64,000 bases of DNA from Paramecium octaurelia. Taxonomy: Eukaryota; Ciliophora; Oligohymenophorea; Peniculida; Parameciidae. Every line of letters begins with the position of its first letter. Within the stretch, counting starts at the first letter, position 1. This document shows, piece after piece, positions 49,820 to 61,400 of the stretch. A program made the translations under genes and the position numbers. A model generated the notes under the pieces. It did not search any database. It worked only from the letters and a program-made list of their open reading frames with translations, and had not been told where the DNA came from. The stretch spans positions 318,036 to 382,035 of the forward strand of contig CAJJDP010000106.1 in assembly GCA_905182995.1 (NCBI GenBank). The letters run 5' to 3'.

Positions 49820-49924
49820 CTATTCGAAATCATTCCCTTCTTCATTCGAATCAAATTTTAACTTTAAGATAATAACGTCTAATAGGTAAAATTTAAAAAT
49901 TGGGCAATTAACTTTGATTCATAT

Positions 49925-50270
49925 TTAGTAATAAATAATATGTTTATGAAATGAATAATAAATTGCTGCATTCCAAACATATCCTTTAATTTGAGAATTT
50001 AATTTTTAGTTTTTCAAATAGAGAGTATCACAAGGTGAATAAGCACACATTTCTCACATAGCATTAGTTGCGTCATCTAGATTGTTTTTTGCATTAGAAG
50101 TTTCTAGTGTTTAGGATTCTGCCTCACTCAAATTATATTCCTTACCATATCTAAATAATAATCATCCTAATTCAACTATGTTAATTATAATGTAAACTGT
50201 GCCTATTATTTTTAGTATTTATATTGTATCGATTTCTTAATTAACCTATGGTCGAACTTATTTATATTTA
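49925..50270 (-). pseudogene. short minus-strand locus with two in-frame TGA codons
   Basis: One frame reads coherently through about 110 codons (VRPQVNQEIDTIQILKII, then RYGKEYNLSEAESQTLE, then CAYSPCDTLYLKNQKL and YVWNAAIYYSFHKH), but contains TGA at 50162-50164 and 50054-50056. I found no short intron that removes either. A host gene remnant is the simplest reading; sequence error or unusual splicing are alternatives. It lies between the membrane protein at 49362 and the next + gene. No family recognised. Confidence 0.45.
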
Positions 50271-50988
50271 TCTTTGAATCTTATAATTTTGAAAGATTTT
50301 TTTTTAATAAAATTTATTTGTTATTATTAGATAGAAATTGAGATTTAAAAATCTTAAAGTATTTTTTCCTAGTTTTTTAAACTTTAATTTCATGTAATTT
50401 TGATTCTTTTAAATTTGTTTTGGAAAAGTAAATACTGAGCATCAAAGATATTGCAATATCATAATAGCAGCGAAAGATTTTGAACAATAAACTTGATATT
50501 TTAAAGGTTTAACATAGGCGAGGGAATAGACTACCATTAGAAGAAAGTTATAGAGATTCTAAATATACTGATGGAATACAAAGGAATATGCACGATATTT
50601 TTAAAGTCCAAGTGTATGATTGATATGTGCTTTTTTCTATCAATTTTAAGACGAATTCAAACATTCATGCTCATCAAGTGTGATCATTGAACTTAAATAT
50701 CAGTTCACAGTGATGAATGACTCAACCATATAAAATAAATAAATAAAGTCGAGACTAGTCTTGCACTTTAAAATATGCTATACAATGAAAAATAGCAAAG
50801 GGGATGAAAATAGTATATGATTTTGTGATTGAATTAACTAATAATTTAGCTACAATATAAGTTTTGGTTATATATTTCTTATTTATTTTATGGAATTGAT
50901 TCCTCATCCAACTATTATTTATAAAATTCATAATTATTGCTGTATTTTAGTGATTTTTTAATGAAAACCATATTAATATTTCTATAAA
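50271..50988. other. AT-rich intergenic stretch
   Basis: About 720 bp upstream of the giant membrane protein, presumably its promoter; (AT)n patches only. Confidence 0.5.
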
Positions 50989-53900
50989 ATGTTTATGAAT
51001 TTAATTTTACTGAGACTTGTGATACCAGCTTTCTAGATTCAATAATAACAATTTTTAGATCAGGAAAAAATAAGGCTGGACTACATTTTTTATCAGATGG
51101 CTATAAATAACCAAAATGATGAATAAAATTTTTTAAATCTAAATTTGCAATTACTATAGAAGGTTCAAGAATTTGATACTTACTCTAATCTTTATTAAAA
51201 TTATAGCATTTTAAATAGAAATAACAATGAAACTCTTTTATTAGTGAATGAGAAATCACAGCTGAAGGCCTTGTTATCATTTACAAATTTTCTAATAAAC
51301 GATAAATTATTTGTAACCATATCAAATTTTTCAATTTAACTACCTTAAGAAAATTGTGAACAAGTTTACTTTTTACAAGACGATCATCTGCTTGTAATTT
51401 GCAAAGAGAATGGTAATAGCTTATAAATTTTTATAATTAACAAATTACAAATACTTGATCAAAAATAGCTTACTTATGAGTTTAAATGTGAGATTGGTTT
51501 TTCAAAAATAGATTAGATGCTAATTATTTATGAAAAAAATTGTTTCGATATCTTTGTATATAAAATAGAAATTGATTTAGAAAACTATAAACTAAATATT
51601 TAATATTTTTCTGAATTAATGACCAAATTGATAGAAGTTTAAAATTAATTCTCTTAAAGATTAATATAGTTAGAAATCTGTTAAAATGAATAATTTTACA
51701 TAGCATTTTAATAGATGGTTTTATATTATTCAAATTAAATATAGTTATTGAGCCCAAATTATAAGGTAAAACGAGAAAATTTAGAAATATATAAGCTCTT
51801 TAATTGTTGTAAAAACCCATATATTACACAAATTAATAAAAAGACAGGTAATTATAAACTTATCTTAGGTACCCTAATATTTAAAAACAAATACAATATA
51901 AGTACTCAAGGTTATAGATAATCCTACTTCAGTCCTTATTTCATTTTACATCATTTCGATGATAAAGTAGTAGTCTAGCTAAGCGAAAAATTGCAGTTTT
52001 AGTTGCATTCAGAATTTTTCCAGTTTTTTCAAATTTCTGATATGCTTTACTTTGTTTCAGTGGAAAGCAATGGCAAACTCTCTATTTTTGAATTACAAAA
52101 TGGAAATATTTATTTAAAAGAAATGAAATCAGAAAAGATAGGCATTTATAAGATTTTGAATTTGACCTCAGTAATTATGAAAGTTGAACCTTTCGATATT
52201 CATAAACTATAATTAAAAATAGCACCCAAAACCACTCAAATTATTTAACAAAAATTTGATATTTAAATAAGAATTAATTTAAGCGAGATATAAGAAACAC
52301 TTCCTTTAACATTATTTTCTATTGAATAAAATGGTGAGGAAATAGGATTTGATGAAGGCTTTGAAGGGTTTCATGAAGCTAATATTAAAGATGAATCTAT
52401 AAAGAATGTGTGGTTTTTGAATTTAGGATCAAACTAAAATATCTTTATTTAGGAATTCTAAACTTCTATATTAATAAAAATGTTTTTAGAGTAAAAATTA
52501 ATAAAAGAATTCAACATATTGATTCAATCGAAGTATATTTTAACTCTTGTAAATGCTTTCTCATAGTCAATAATTATAATTTATGATTACTTTATAGAAA
52601 TTTATAAAATTGAGAACTTTCAGATAATTAATTGGGTATCCTATTATACAGATGAGATCATTATTGCAAATATTTATGAAAACTCAATATGGATACTCTT
52701 TCAGTCATGTATATTGCATTAAGTAGATATATCTAAATCCCTTAATTAGAAGACTTTTCATAATTTCAAATTGCACAAAAGTTGTAGATTAAATTCACTT
52801 TATTCTATTAATTTAATAATCTAGGATCAAGAAATCTATTATAAGCCGAACAATAAAATTACGTATTAATTAAAATTTGAATCCAGAATTATTGATTTCA
52901 TTATGACAAAATTTTAGGATACTCAATTCAATTCATACTTTCTAACTTTAATCTAAGAGGAATAAGGTATAAAAATAAGCCTTTATATTATTGATATTTA
53001 AAATTTAGTTCATTTATATGATCTTCCATTTTACTAATATAAGCCTATACAGCCATTAAATTATAAACTGTAAACTCAATTTTTTATGATAGTTGTCTAA
53101 GACGATTCGGATGAGAAGTGTTTACTTATATATAATATTAAAAATATAGGAAAAAAATCATTGATAAAGATTATAAAATTAAATAAAGAGTAAATAGTGT
53201 ATAATTTTATAGAAGATTAAGACAGTATCATTTATTTTAAGGATGGGAAAATCAGATTTAACAAGATCTAGGAAATTAACATTAAGCTAAATTATTTTGA
53301 TTTAATAAATAATAATATGGACTTTTACACAATCAAAAATTTAAATATAAAATTTACATCTTTAATTAAAAGTCTTAATTAATATGTATACATGCCTTTA
53401 AAAATACTTCATCTAAATACTATTTAAAACTTAGCAATTATCAATAATTAGGTGTAATTGATCAGTCAAAATGGATACTTAAATCTTAGCAACATTTACG
53501 GTAGCATAGATAAAATTGAGGTGATTCAGAAAAATGGATTTATTGAAATGAATCCAGTAAATTATACATGGAATAGAATAGAGTGCATTTTTTATAATAA
53601 TAATGTCTGCTAGATTAGCAAAGAAAGATTTATGATCAATTATTTTTCAAAGGGACAAAATATTTATACATAATAATTAATTTAAAATGTTCAATCAGTA
53701 ATTTATGATAAAAAATAGTCTAAATATATTTTTATATGCTTTTCTATGTTTACATACAGTATAACGTATTTTGAAATATATCTAAAGTTTACAGAAACTA
53801 ATAATGCTAAAATAACTAAAATCTAGATATTGGAATAGAATTTTGAATTTAATTATGATGATTGTAATTTTATTTAATATTCTTTTAGTTCATACTTATG

Positions 53901-56012
53901 TTAGATCCTATTACTTTTTAGATTTAGTGATTTTTTCAAATAAGGGTAATTAAAATCTAATTATATATAAAAGTAAGGATGCTTTAATTGAATTATATGG
54001 AATGGAAAAAGTAATAAATTAATAAATTCTTGATTGTTACTAATTGGATGAAACAACTTATATGTTGGCATAAATCAATTAGAATCAAGAATTAGAGTTT
54101 TTTTTAATTCAAATTAATATCCTTGATAATATTCCAAATCAAACTATTCTATTTAAATAAGCTTTTGACAATTTTAATCAAATTGATGACTTCAATGTAA
54201 ATGGTACGTTGCTAATAATAAAGATAATTTCAATCACTCAATAATCAAATTAGAACTTCAATATGTAATACTTATAATGCGGATAATATCTCTCATTTTG
54301 TGTACTTAAGATTTTAAGATTTAAGTAAACTCATTATATAGATTAAAATGTAGCAGCTCTTCTAAGACTTGAAAAAATTTATCATTAAAATGAACTTGTA
54401 TATTCAGACTTACAAATTGTGATATTTCAACAAAAGATTAATGAAGACTTATTTTTAAATATTTATGATATCAGCGAATTAAATTTTAAAAGAGAATTAG
54501 ACTATATTTAAAGAATTCCAATTCAAAATCATACTAAAATTGAAAAATATAACTCAACCCATTATTCAATGTATTCAAATCAGAAAGTTAAATTAATTTA
54601 ATTTAAAAAATATTAGTTAGAGAAAAGCTATGATTCAGTAGGAGATAATATAAGTTTATAATTTATTAATTAAGTATCAAAACTAACAATAAATATATCA
54701 AGATCCAATTTAACACAAAACTAGTATTGGCAAAATTATTAGAGTAAATTAATCNCATGGAATAGAATAGAGTGCATTTTTTATAATAATAATGTCTGCT
54801 AGATTAGCAAAGAAAGATTTATGATCAATTATTTTTCAAAGGGACAAAATATTTATACATAATAATTAATTTAAAATGTTCAATCAGTAATTTATGATAA
54901 AAAATAGTCTAAATATATTTTTATATGCTTTTCTATGTTTACATACAGTATAACGTATTTTGAAATATATCTAAAGTTTACAGAAACTAATAATGCTAAA
55001 ATAACTAAAATCTAGATATTGGAATAGAATTTTGAATTTAATTATGATGATTGTAATTTTATTTAATATTCTTTTAGTTCATACTTATGTTAGATCCTAT
55101 TACTTTTTAGATTTAGTGATTTTTTCAAATAAGGGTAATTAAAATCTAATTATATATAAAAGTAAGGATGCTTTAATTGAATTATATGGAATGGAAAAAG
55201 TAATAAATTAATAAATTCTTGATTGTTACTAATTGGATGAAACAACTTATATGTTGGCATAAATCAATTAGAATCAAGAATTAGAGTTTTTTTTAATTCA
55301 AATTAATATCCTTGATAATATTCCAAATCAAACTATTCTATTTAAATAAGCTTTTGACAATTTTAATCAAATTGATGACTTCAATGTAAATGGTACGTTG
55401 CTAATAATAAAGATAATTTCAATCACTCAATAATCAAATTAGAACTTCAATATGTAATACTTATAATGCGGATAATATCTCTCATTTTGTGTACTTAAGA
55501 TTTTAAGATTTAAGTAAACTCATTATATAGATTAAAATGTAGCAGCTCTTCTAAGACTTGAAAAAATTTATCATTAAAATGAACTTGTATATTCAGACTT
55601 ACAAATTGTGATATTTCAACAAAAGATTAATGAAGACTTATTTTTAAATATTTATGATATCAGCGAATTAAATTTTAAAAGAGAATTAGACTATATTTAA
55701 AGAATTCCAATTCAAAATCATACTAAAATTGAAAAATATAACTCAACCCATTATTCAATGTATTCAAATCAGAAAGTTAAATTAATTTAATTTAAAAAAT
55801 ATTAGTTAGAGAAAAGCTATGATTCAGTAGGAGATAATATAAGTTTATAATTTATTAATTAAGTATCAAAACTAACAATAAATATATCAAGATCCAATTT
55901 AACACAAAACTAGTATTGGCAAAATTATTAGAGTAAATTAATCATAATTAATTTAACTTTTATTTTTATTATCTTTCAAATACACATTTAGAAAAAAAGG
56001 GGAAAAAATTGA
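50989..56012 (+). CDS. giant type I membrane protein, ciliate-type
   Basis: Collapsing the contig overlap at 54755 and removing a 25-nt intron (about 53868-53892) gives exactly 1270 codons. The protein starts MFMNLILLRLVIPAF, a plausible signal peptide (an upstream ATG at 50961 would give MKTILIFL). It then runs as a large, Ile/Leu/Asn/Gln-rich, low-Cys domain and ends in a membrane helix (LIIINLTFIFIIFQIHI) with a short basic tail. Very high A+T at silent sites. No domain recognised; proteins of this build are common in Paramecium. A beta-propeller-like ectodomain is a guess from its strand-rich pattern. Confidence 0.75.
53567..55943. repeat. contig-overlap duplication around N at 54755 (1188 bp)
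   Basis: 53567-54754 and 54756-55943 read the same (offset 1189) with one N between. After collapse, the giant membrane protein gene closes in frame. Assembly overlap. Confidence 0.93.
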
Positions 56013-56292
56013 ATTAATTTATTTCAGTTGTTTTTATATAATTGTATAAATAACTTGATTAATATTTAAGATAACATTATCCTGTTAGGGATTAGGAAAT
56101 ATATTTTACTGCTTCTATTTAAATCAGAGACTAAATTTATATATAGGCATATCGATACTGAGATAACATAATACATAATATTGAGCCATAATTATTACTT
56201 ATTATTCTTCAAATTATTTATTATGAGAGAGAATCAAACTTCCGATTCATGAATTTGACAATTTAAAACAAAATATCAAATTCAAAACAGAT

Positions 56293-56565
56293 TCATCTAT
56301 TAATGTATGCAGGTTGGCTCCCAAAATTCTTTGCTTTTTCTTTACTCTTGACTCCTATGCTCGATTCAAGCAAATTTTTGTATTTAAACTATGCGAAATC
56401 TCAAATAACGTGCTAATCAAGCAAATATTCAACTTATTTAGAAATAAAAATGAGTTGGCATAAAAATTAATCTAATAGTCTCATTGCATTACTATCTGTC
56501 ATTAATAAGCAATTCATAATATTATTTGTATATTCAATGCTAACGACTTCGTACTAATTTGACAT
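56293..56565 (-). CDS. small uncharacterised protein
   Basis: ATG at 56565 to TGA at 56293 in a single frame. A 21-nt GTT...TAG segment (about 56368-56388) holds the only internal TGA and is a multiple of three, so it is probably an intron, giving 83 residues. Segments such as MSNQYEVVSIEYTNNI and LLESSIGVKSKEKAKNF look protein-like. No family recognised. Confidence 0.5.
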
Positions 56566-57014
56566 TCTTATGGCAGTAATTTTCCTATTATAAATATTAA
56601 TAAGAAAAATTGCAATTAAAATACATATTTTTTTTCGATTCTAAAAATGGTAATTTTTATATAATTATAATAATATATTCATAATGGAATTTTTTTTCCA
56701 CCAATTTTTACTATTTTTCAAAGGTTAAATAGAATGCCTTAAACATAAAGCATTAAAAAAAATTTTGGATTTGAATTTTACAGCAATTTATTCCTTAACT
56801 CTCACATATATTTTTCAAGTGATATGTGAATATTATAATAGATATTCTATTTATATGAACAATCCCTGTTCTAATAAATCAAAAAGCACAACTAAAATTA
56901 TTGATTCTATCAAGCTCAATTAATTTTTATTTCTTAAATTAATTAAGTTATAGAAGTCGCTTAAGAGTCAAATTTTACTTCTAAATTAATAGAATAGATG
57001 ATTAGTTTAATAAT

Positions 57015-57444
57015 ATGAATAGACTTTTAAGAATAAAATTGTAATTTTTCTAATTAATCTCTTTTTGTTCTATATAAATGATTGTTTTTAATCTCTTTCT
57101 ATTTGATTTTTACCTCAGTACTTACATTAGTAAAGGTCTTAATTACTTCCTCTTTAGTTGAGGCTATTTATGCATTTTTTGGTTCATACTTGTGTTTTTA
57201 CAATATATATACTTGTTTCTTAATAATTTCAGTATTATTTATAAGTATATAATATAATCTATACTTTCTGAAAAATATTCATGATTAGTTTGGAAATTCA
57301 TCTCAAGCATCTTCAGATTCAAAATTCGAGATGAATAATCGTAACAAAGCAAGAAGAAATTTAAAAAATACTTGCATAGCTATTCAATTGAAGTCATAAA
57401 AATAAGAGCAAAAAATTTATGAATATTCTAAATTATTTTTATGA
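57015..57444 (+). CDS. small multi-pass membrane protein
   Basis: A 28-nt intron (57130-57157) gives exactly 134 codons. The first 95 residues hold three or so hydrophobic segments (FCSIQMIVFNLFLFDFYL; YAFFGSYLCFYNIYTCFLII; the following VLFISIQYNLYFL). The rest is a hydrophilic Ser/Asn/Lys-rich tail (NNRNKARRNLKN). No family recognised. Confidence 0.55.
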
Positions 57445-57779
57445 TATCACTTCTTTAGAATGTTGAGATCAAGTTTTGTAATTAGAAAAGGCAGTTTAGA
57501 TGATTTGATAAAATAAAAGTTTTTAGTGATATTTTGATCTTGATGTTTTGGTTGTTATGTTTTTGAGCTTTTCTTGCATGTAAAATTGCTATCACAAACT
57601 ATATTTTATTTGCATCCCTTTATCGCCAAATATTTATTATAAATATTTTAGTAACATAAAATTTTCATTCTAATTTTGATTTTATATGTGTATAACTAAA
57701 AATATATTATGACATACAAAATTAACATAAGTTTTCACTAAGTTATGTTGGAAGTACATTCTAAGCTTGATAGCTATAA
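57445..57779. other. AT-rich intergenic stretch
   Basis: About 335 bp; no coding frame recognised. Confidence 0.5.
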
Positions 57780-58290
57780 AATAATAGATTGCCATTTGTA
57801 TTATTAAAGTATTTCCTTAATCTAGTAAATCCATCAGATAGAATTAAAAAATAATTTGAATTTTCCAGAAATTCTTTTCTTAACTACCTCGCATCACTTC
57901 ATTTAAACCATAAGCACAACATCTGTTGGAAACTTGTTTAAGTATTGGATGAATTCTTCATAATATTTATCTTTCTTATAAGCAGGTCAAAGCAATTTTA
58001 TTTATATACTTTTTTTTTTGTTAACATTCATAGTTTTAAAGTCATAACATATAAAGGAGTAATCAGACATCAAGAAAAAGCCTTAAGCAAATCTCTTTCC
58101 CTCTAATTTATTTTCTTAAATCCAAATTAAATTAAGACTACTTCTTTGGTAAATTTCCTTTTTCGAATATATTCTTCTAAATTCCTTCTCAGCTTCTTTG
58201 TTAGAGCAATATGATTAGAGTAAAGCCTTATAATCAGGGCTGTTATTTAAGGCTTTTATATTTGTCTTCAATGATATTTTCAAAACATAG
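57780..58290 (-). pseudogene. minus-strand locus with three in-frame TGA codons
   Basis: One frame reads protein-like for about 165 codons (EAEKEFRRIYSKKEIYQRSS, then NKLEGKRFAQGFFLMSDYSF, then YYEEFIQYLNKFPTDVVLM) but has TGA at 57987-57989, 57894-57896 and 57834-57836, all in register. A 30-nt GTT...AAG segment could remove the second; the others have no short intron. It looks like a decayed host gene of unknown family. No start is seen. Confidence 0.5.
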
Positions 58291-58469
58291 ATATATATAT
58301 ATATTTTTAGTGTAGAGGAGTGTATATATCTACTTATATGGTGTAGATAGGAATGAAATAAAGTCAGGTTAGCTTCTTAAACAATGCCAAAGTGGAAGCA
58401 TAAAATAAATATTATTAATATTAATGATGTTAATTATCTTCCGTATCAAAATCTCATGAAGAGATTATG

Positions 58470-61400
58470 ATATTAATAATACATCATTAATATAATAACT
58501 AGCATAGCAAGTTCAACACACAAATAGATGTAATGATTGTGGATAACTAAAATCACAGACTGATTGTGAATCAGAAATTACTGTAACTGGAGCTTGTGAA
58601 TGGGTGGCTGCATAAGGAACAACAGCAGCAAAATGTTAGAAAAAAACAATAGTTGATCCAGTTACCTATTTCAAACCTTATTGCGAATTAGTCGATAAAC
58701 CAGAAACTAATTGTGCTAAAACACTAGGATGTGCCTATATTGACTCAAAATGCACACATTTTGCTGGATGCCAAGCATATGTTAAAACTACAACAACAGA
58801 TTGCTAGGCCATATCCTATTATTGTGTTAGTGATGGAAATGCATGTATTGAGGCTAAGGAGTGCAAAGATTACACACAATAATAATGTGAATCTACTCCT
58901 AGTATCTTAGGAATTTTGAAATGTAAATGGGATACAAATGCTGGAAATTGCAGAGATTATGCATGCTCAGAGGTTGATACCACCTTAAATACAGATGAAA
59001 AATGCTCAACTTGGTTAGGTGGATGTGTGACTAAACGTTAAGGTTGTGTTAATGCTCCAAGACCTGCATGCGCTACTTACACAGGAGATGATGCTACTTG
59101 TTAACCATACATAGGATCTGATGGAAATTGTGAATTAGCAGCTGGAACAACTAATTGTAAAGCCAAAGAATGTGCAAATGCTCCTGTATCATTAGCTTCT
59201 GATGATGACTGTAAGGCCTATTAAAAAGGATGCATTACAACCGGTAAAGGCTGTGTTTTAGCAAAAACAAAACCATTATGTTTTCATCTTATTCAGGTGA
59301 TAGCACTACTTGTGTTGGATATATTGGATCAGATGGAATTTGTGAAGGTGTGCTGGAGGTTCTAAATGCAGAGCAAGAAAATGTGAAAATGGGGTATTCA
59401 ATACAGATGAACTTTGTAAATAGTACTAAAGCAGTTGTAAAACAAATGGAAAGACTTGTGTCTCAACATTATCAGCTTGTAATACTTATAAAGGAACTGC
59501 CACTACTTGTGCTGTATATATTGGCACTGATGGTTATTGCAAAGGAACCAGTACAACTACGGAAGCTACTTGTGCACCAAAGGTATGTGACGAAGCACCA
59601 GACACAACAACAACTGATGATGCTTGTGCCAAGTATTAAATTGGATGTGTCACTACAGGAAAAGGATGTGTTACGAAGAATAATTTGAAATCTTGTACTA
59701 CTTATGATGGAGACGCTACTAGTTGTTAATCTAGAATTGGAACTGAAGGAAAGTGCACATGGAAGAGTGGAACTAAATGTGTTGCTAGAGATTGTGCTTC
59801 AGCAGCAAGTAATGTAAATACTAATTTTCTTTGTGCCAATTATTTCACTAATTGTGTGACAACTGGATCTGGATGTGTTTCATAAACTACTTGTGATTTA
59901 ACTGTCAAATAATAAAGTTGCGAAGGTACTAACAATTGTTCTTGGTAACCAATATGTACTAGTAATGCATCTTGCAGTGATTTTAAGAAAAAATCAATTT
60001 GTTTAGCAAATTAGGCTAGGATTAGAACATAAGATGGAGTAGATGATTAAGGAAATGCTAAATACATCTATGTAACAGGAAAGTGTGGTTGGTTGAATAA
60101 TGCTTGCAAAGATTTGGCTTGTTCAGATTTAACTGGAGCTTATTACAATACTGATGCTAATTGTGCAGCAGAACTATCAACATGCATTAGTAATAGAGTT
60201 GATGCCTGCATAACCAAATAAGACTGTGAAAAACTTTTTGGAACATAATCTACTTGCTTAAGTTATCCAGGTTACTGTACTAAAGTATCTCTTGCAACAG
60301 ACACAACACCTTGTGTATTGAGAAAGTGTACAGATAATACAGATGCTACAGATAATGCTACTTGTGCTACATCCCTACCTGGATGCATTAGTAATGGAAA
60401 AGGTTGTGTTGATTACAATACTCCATTTACATCAATGAAAGGAACGTAGGACACTTGCAATAAACTATTTGCTTATAAGAGTGGAGCAATCATCAACTTT
60501 AATACAAATTAATGTTACAATAGTGCAAGTGCTGCTGATACTGACTTTTGTAAAGTTAAGACTTGCAAATTAGCCGAAAACTAGACTGATGGAACATGTG
60601 GATCATTTTTAGATGGATGTGTCTATAATGGTAATGGAGGCTGTGTTGATCCTAAAGCTGGTGACACAACTTGTGGAAGTTACACAGGTATTGCTGCCTT
60701 CTGCGAGTCTGCAATTGTAGGAACTAATAATGCAAAATATTGTTTTGGACAATCTACATCAGCAGCATGCACTCAAAGAACATGTACAGATAATACAACA
60801 GCCACTAAAGATGAGGGATTGTGAGGCTTTCATGACAGGATGTATTGCAAAATCTGATGGAGGATGTATTGCTAGGTTAGCAAGAAGCTGTTCATAATAA
60901 TAGGGAACTATTGAAACTTGTTCTAGTTTTAGTGGTGGTTTGTAAGTGTTATCAGAATGGACAAAGGTTGGATGCACAAAGTATGATGCCTGCTAAGATA
61001 GAGTATGTGCATACAAAACAAATCCCTAGTAAGCTTCAGATTGTACAGATTATCAATCAACTTGTAGATTTTTAAAGGCTGGATCAGCATGTATTGATGC
61101 AGCTGCTTGTAGTAATTACAGTACTCCTGATACTGCAACAAACGACCAATAGAAGTTTGATTATTGTACAAATATCAAAGATAATAATGGGTTACTTTGC
61201 GGATGGACCTCAGGAACAAAGTGTGCAGCTAGAACTTGTGATCAATTCTTGAGCACTTATACAACTACATTAACTTGTGTTACTTATTTATAAAAAAATG
61301 TTTCATCTTCAACAGATACAACTTGTAAATTAGCAGGAACATTTTTTTATTCACCAGATAAGGCTAATTGTGATTATGCATTTCCCACTGGAATTGACAC

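Noticed and set aside
34552-55943. Long direct repeats as tandem gene duplications, LTRs or segmental amplification
   Set aside because: All four pairs meet at a single N, and the genes close in frame only after collapse; no terminal motifs or target-site duplications typical of mobile elements.
58300-58320. Telomere-like or macronuclear chromosome end sequence near the surface antigen
   Set aside because: Only a short TA-rich run is seen; no C4A2/C3A3-type repeats anywhere in the window.
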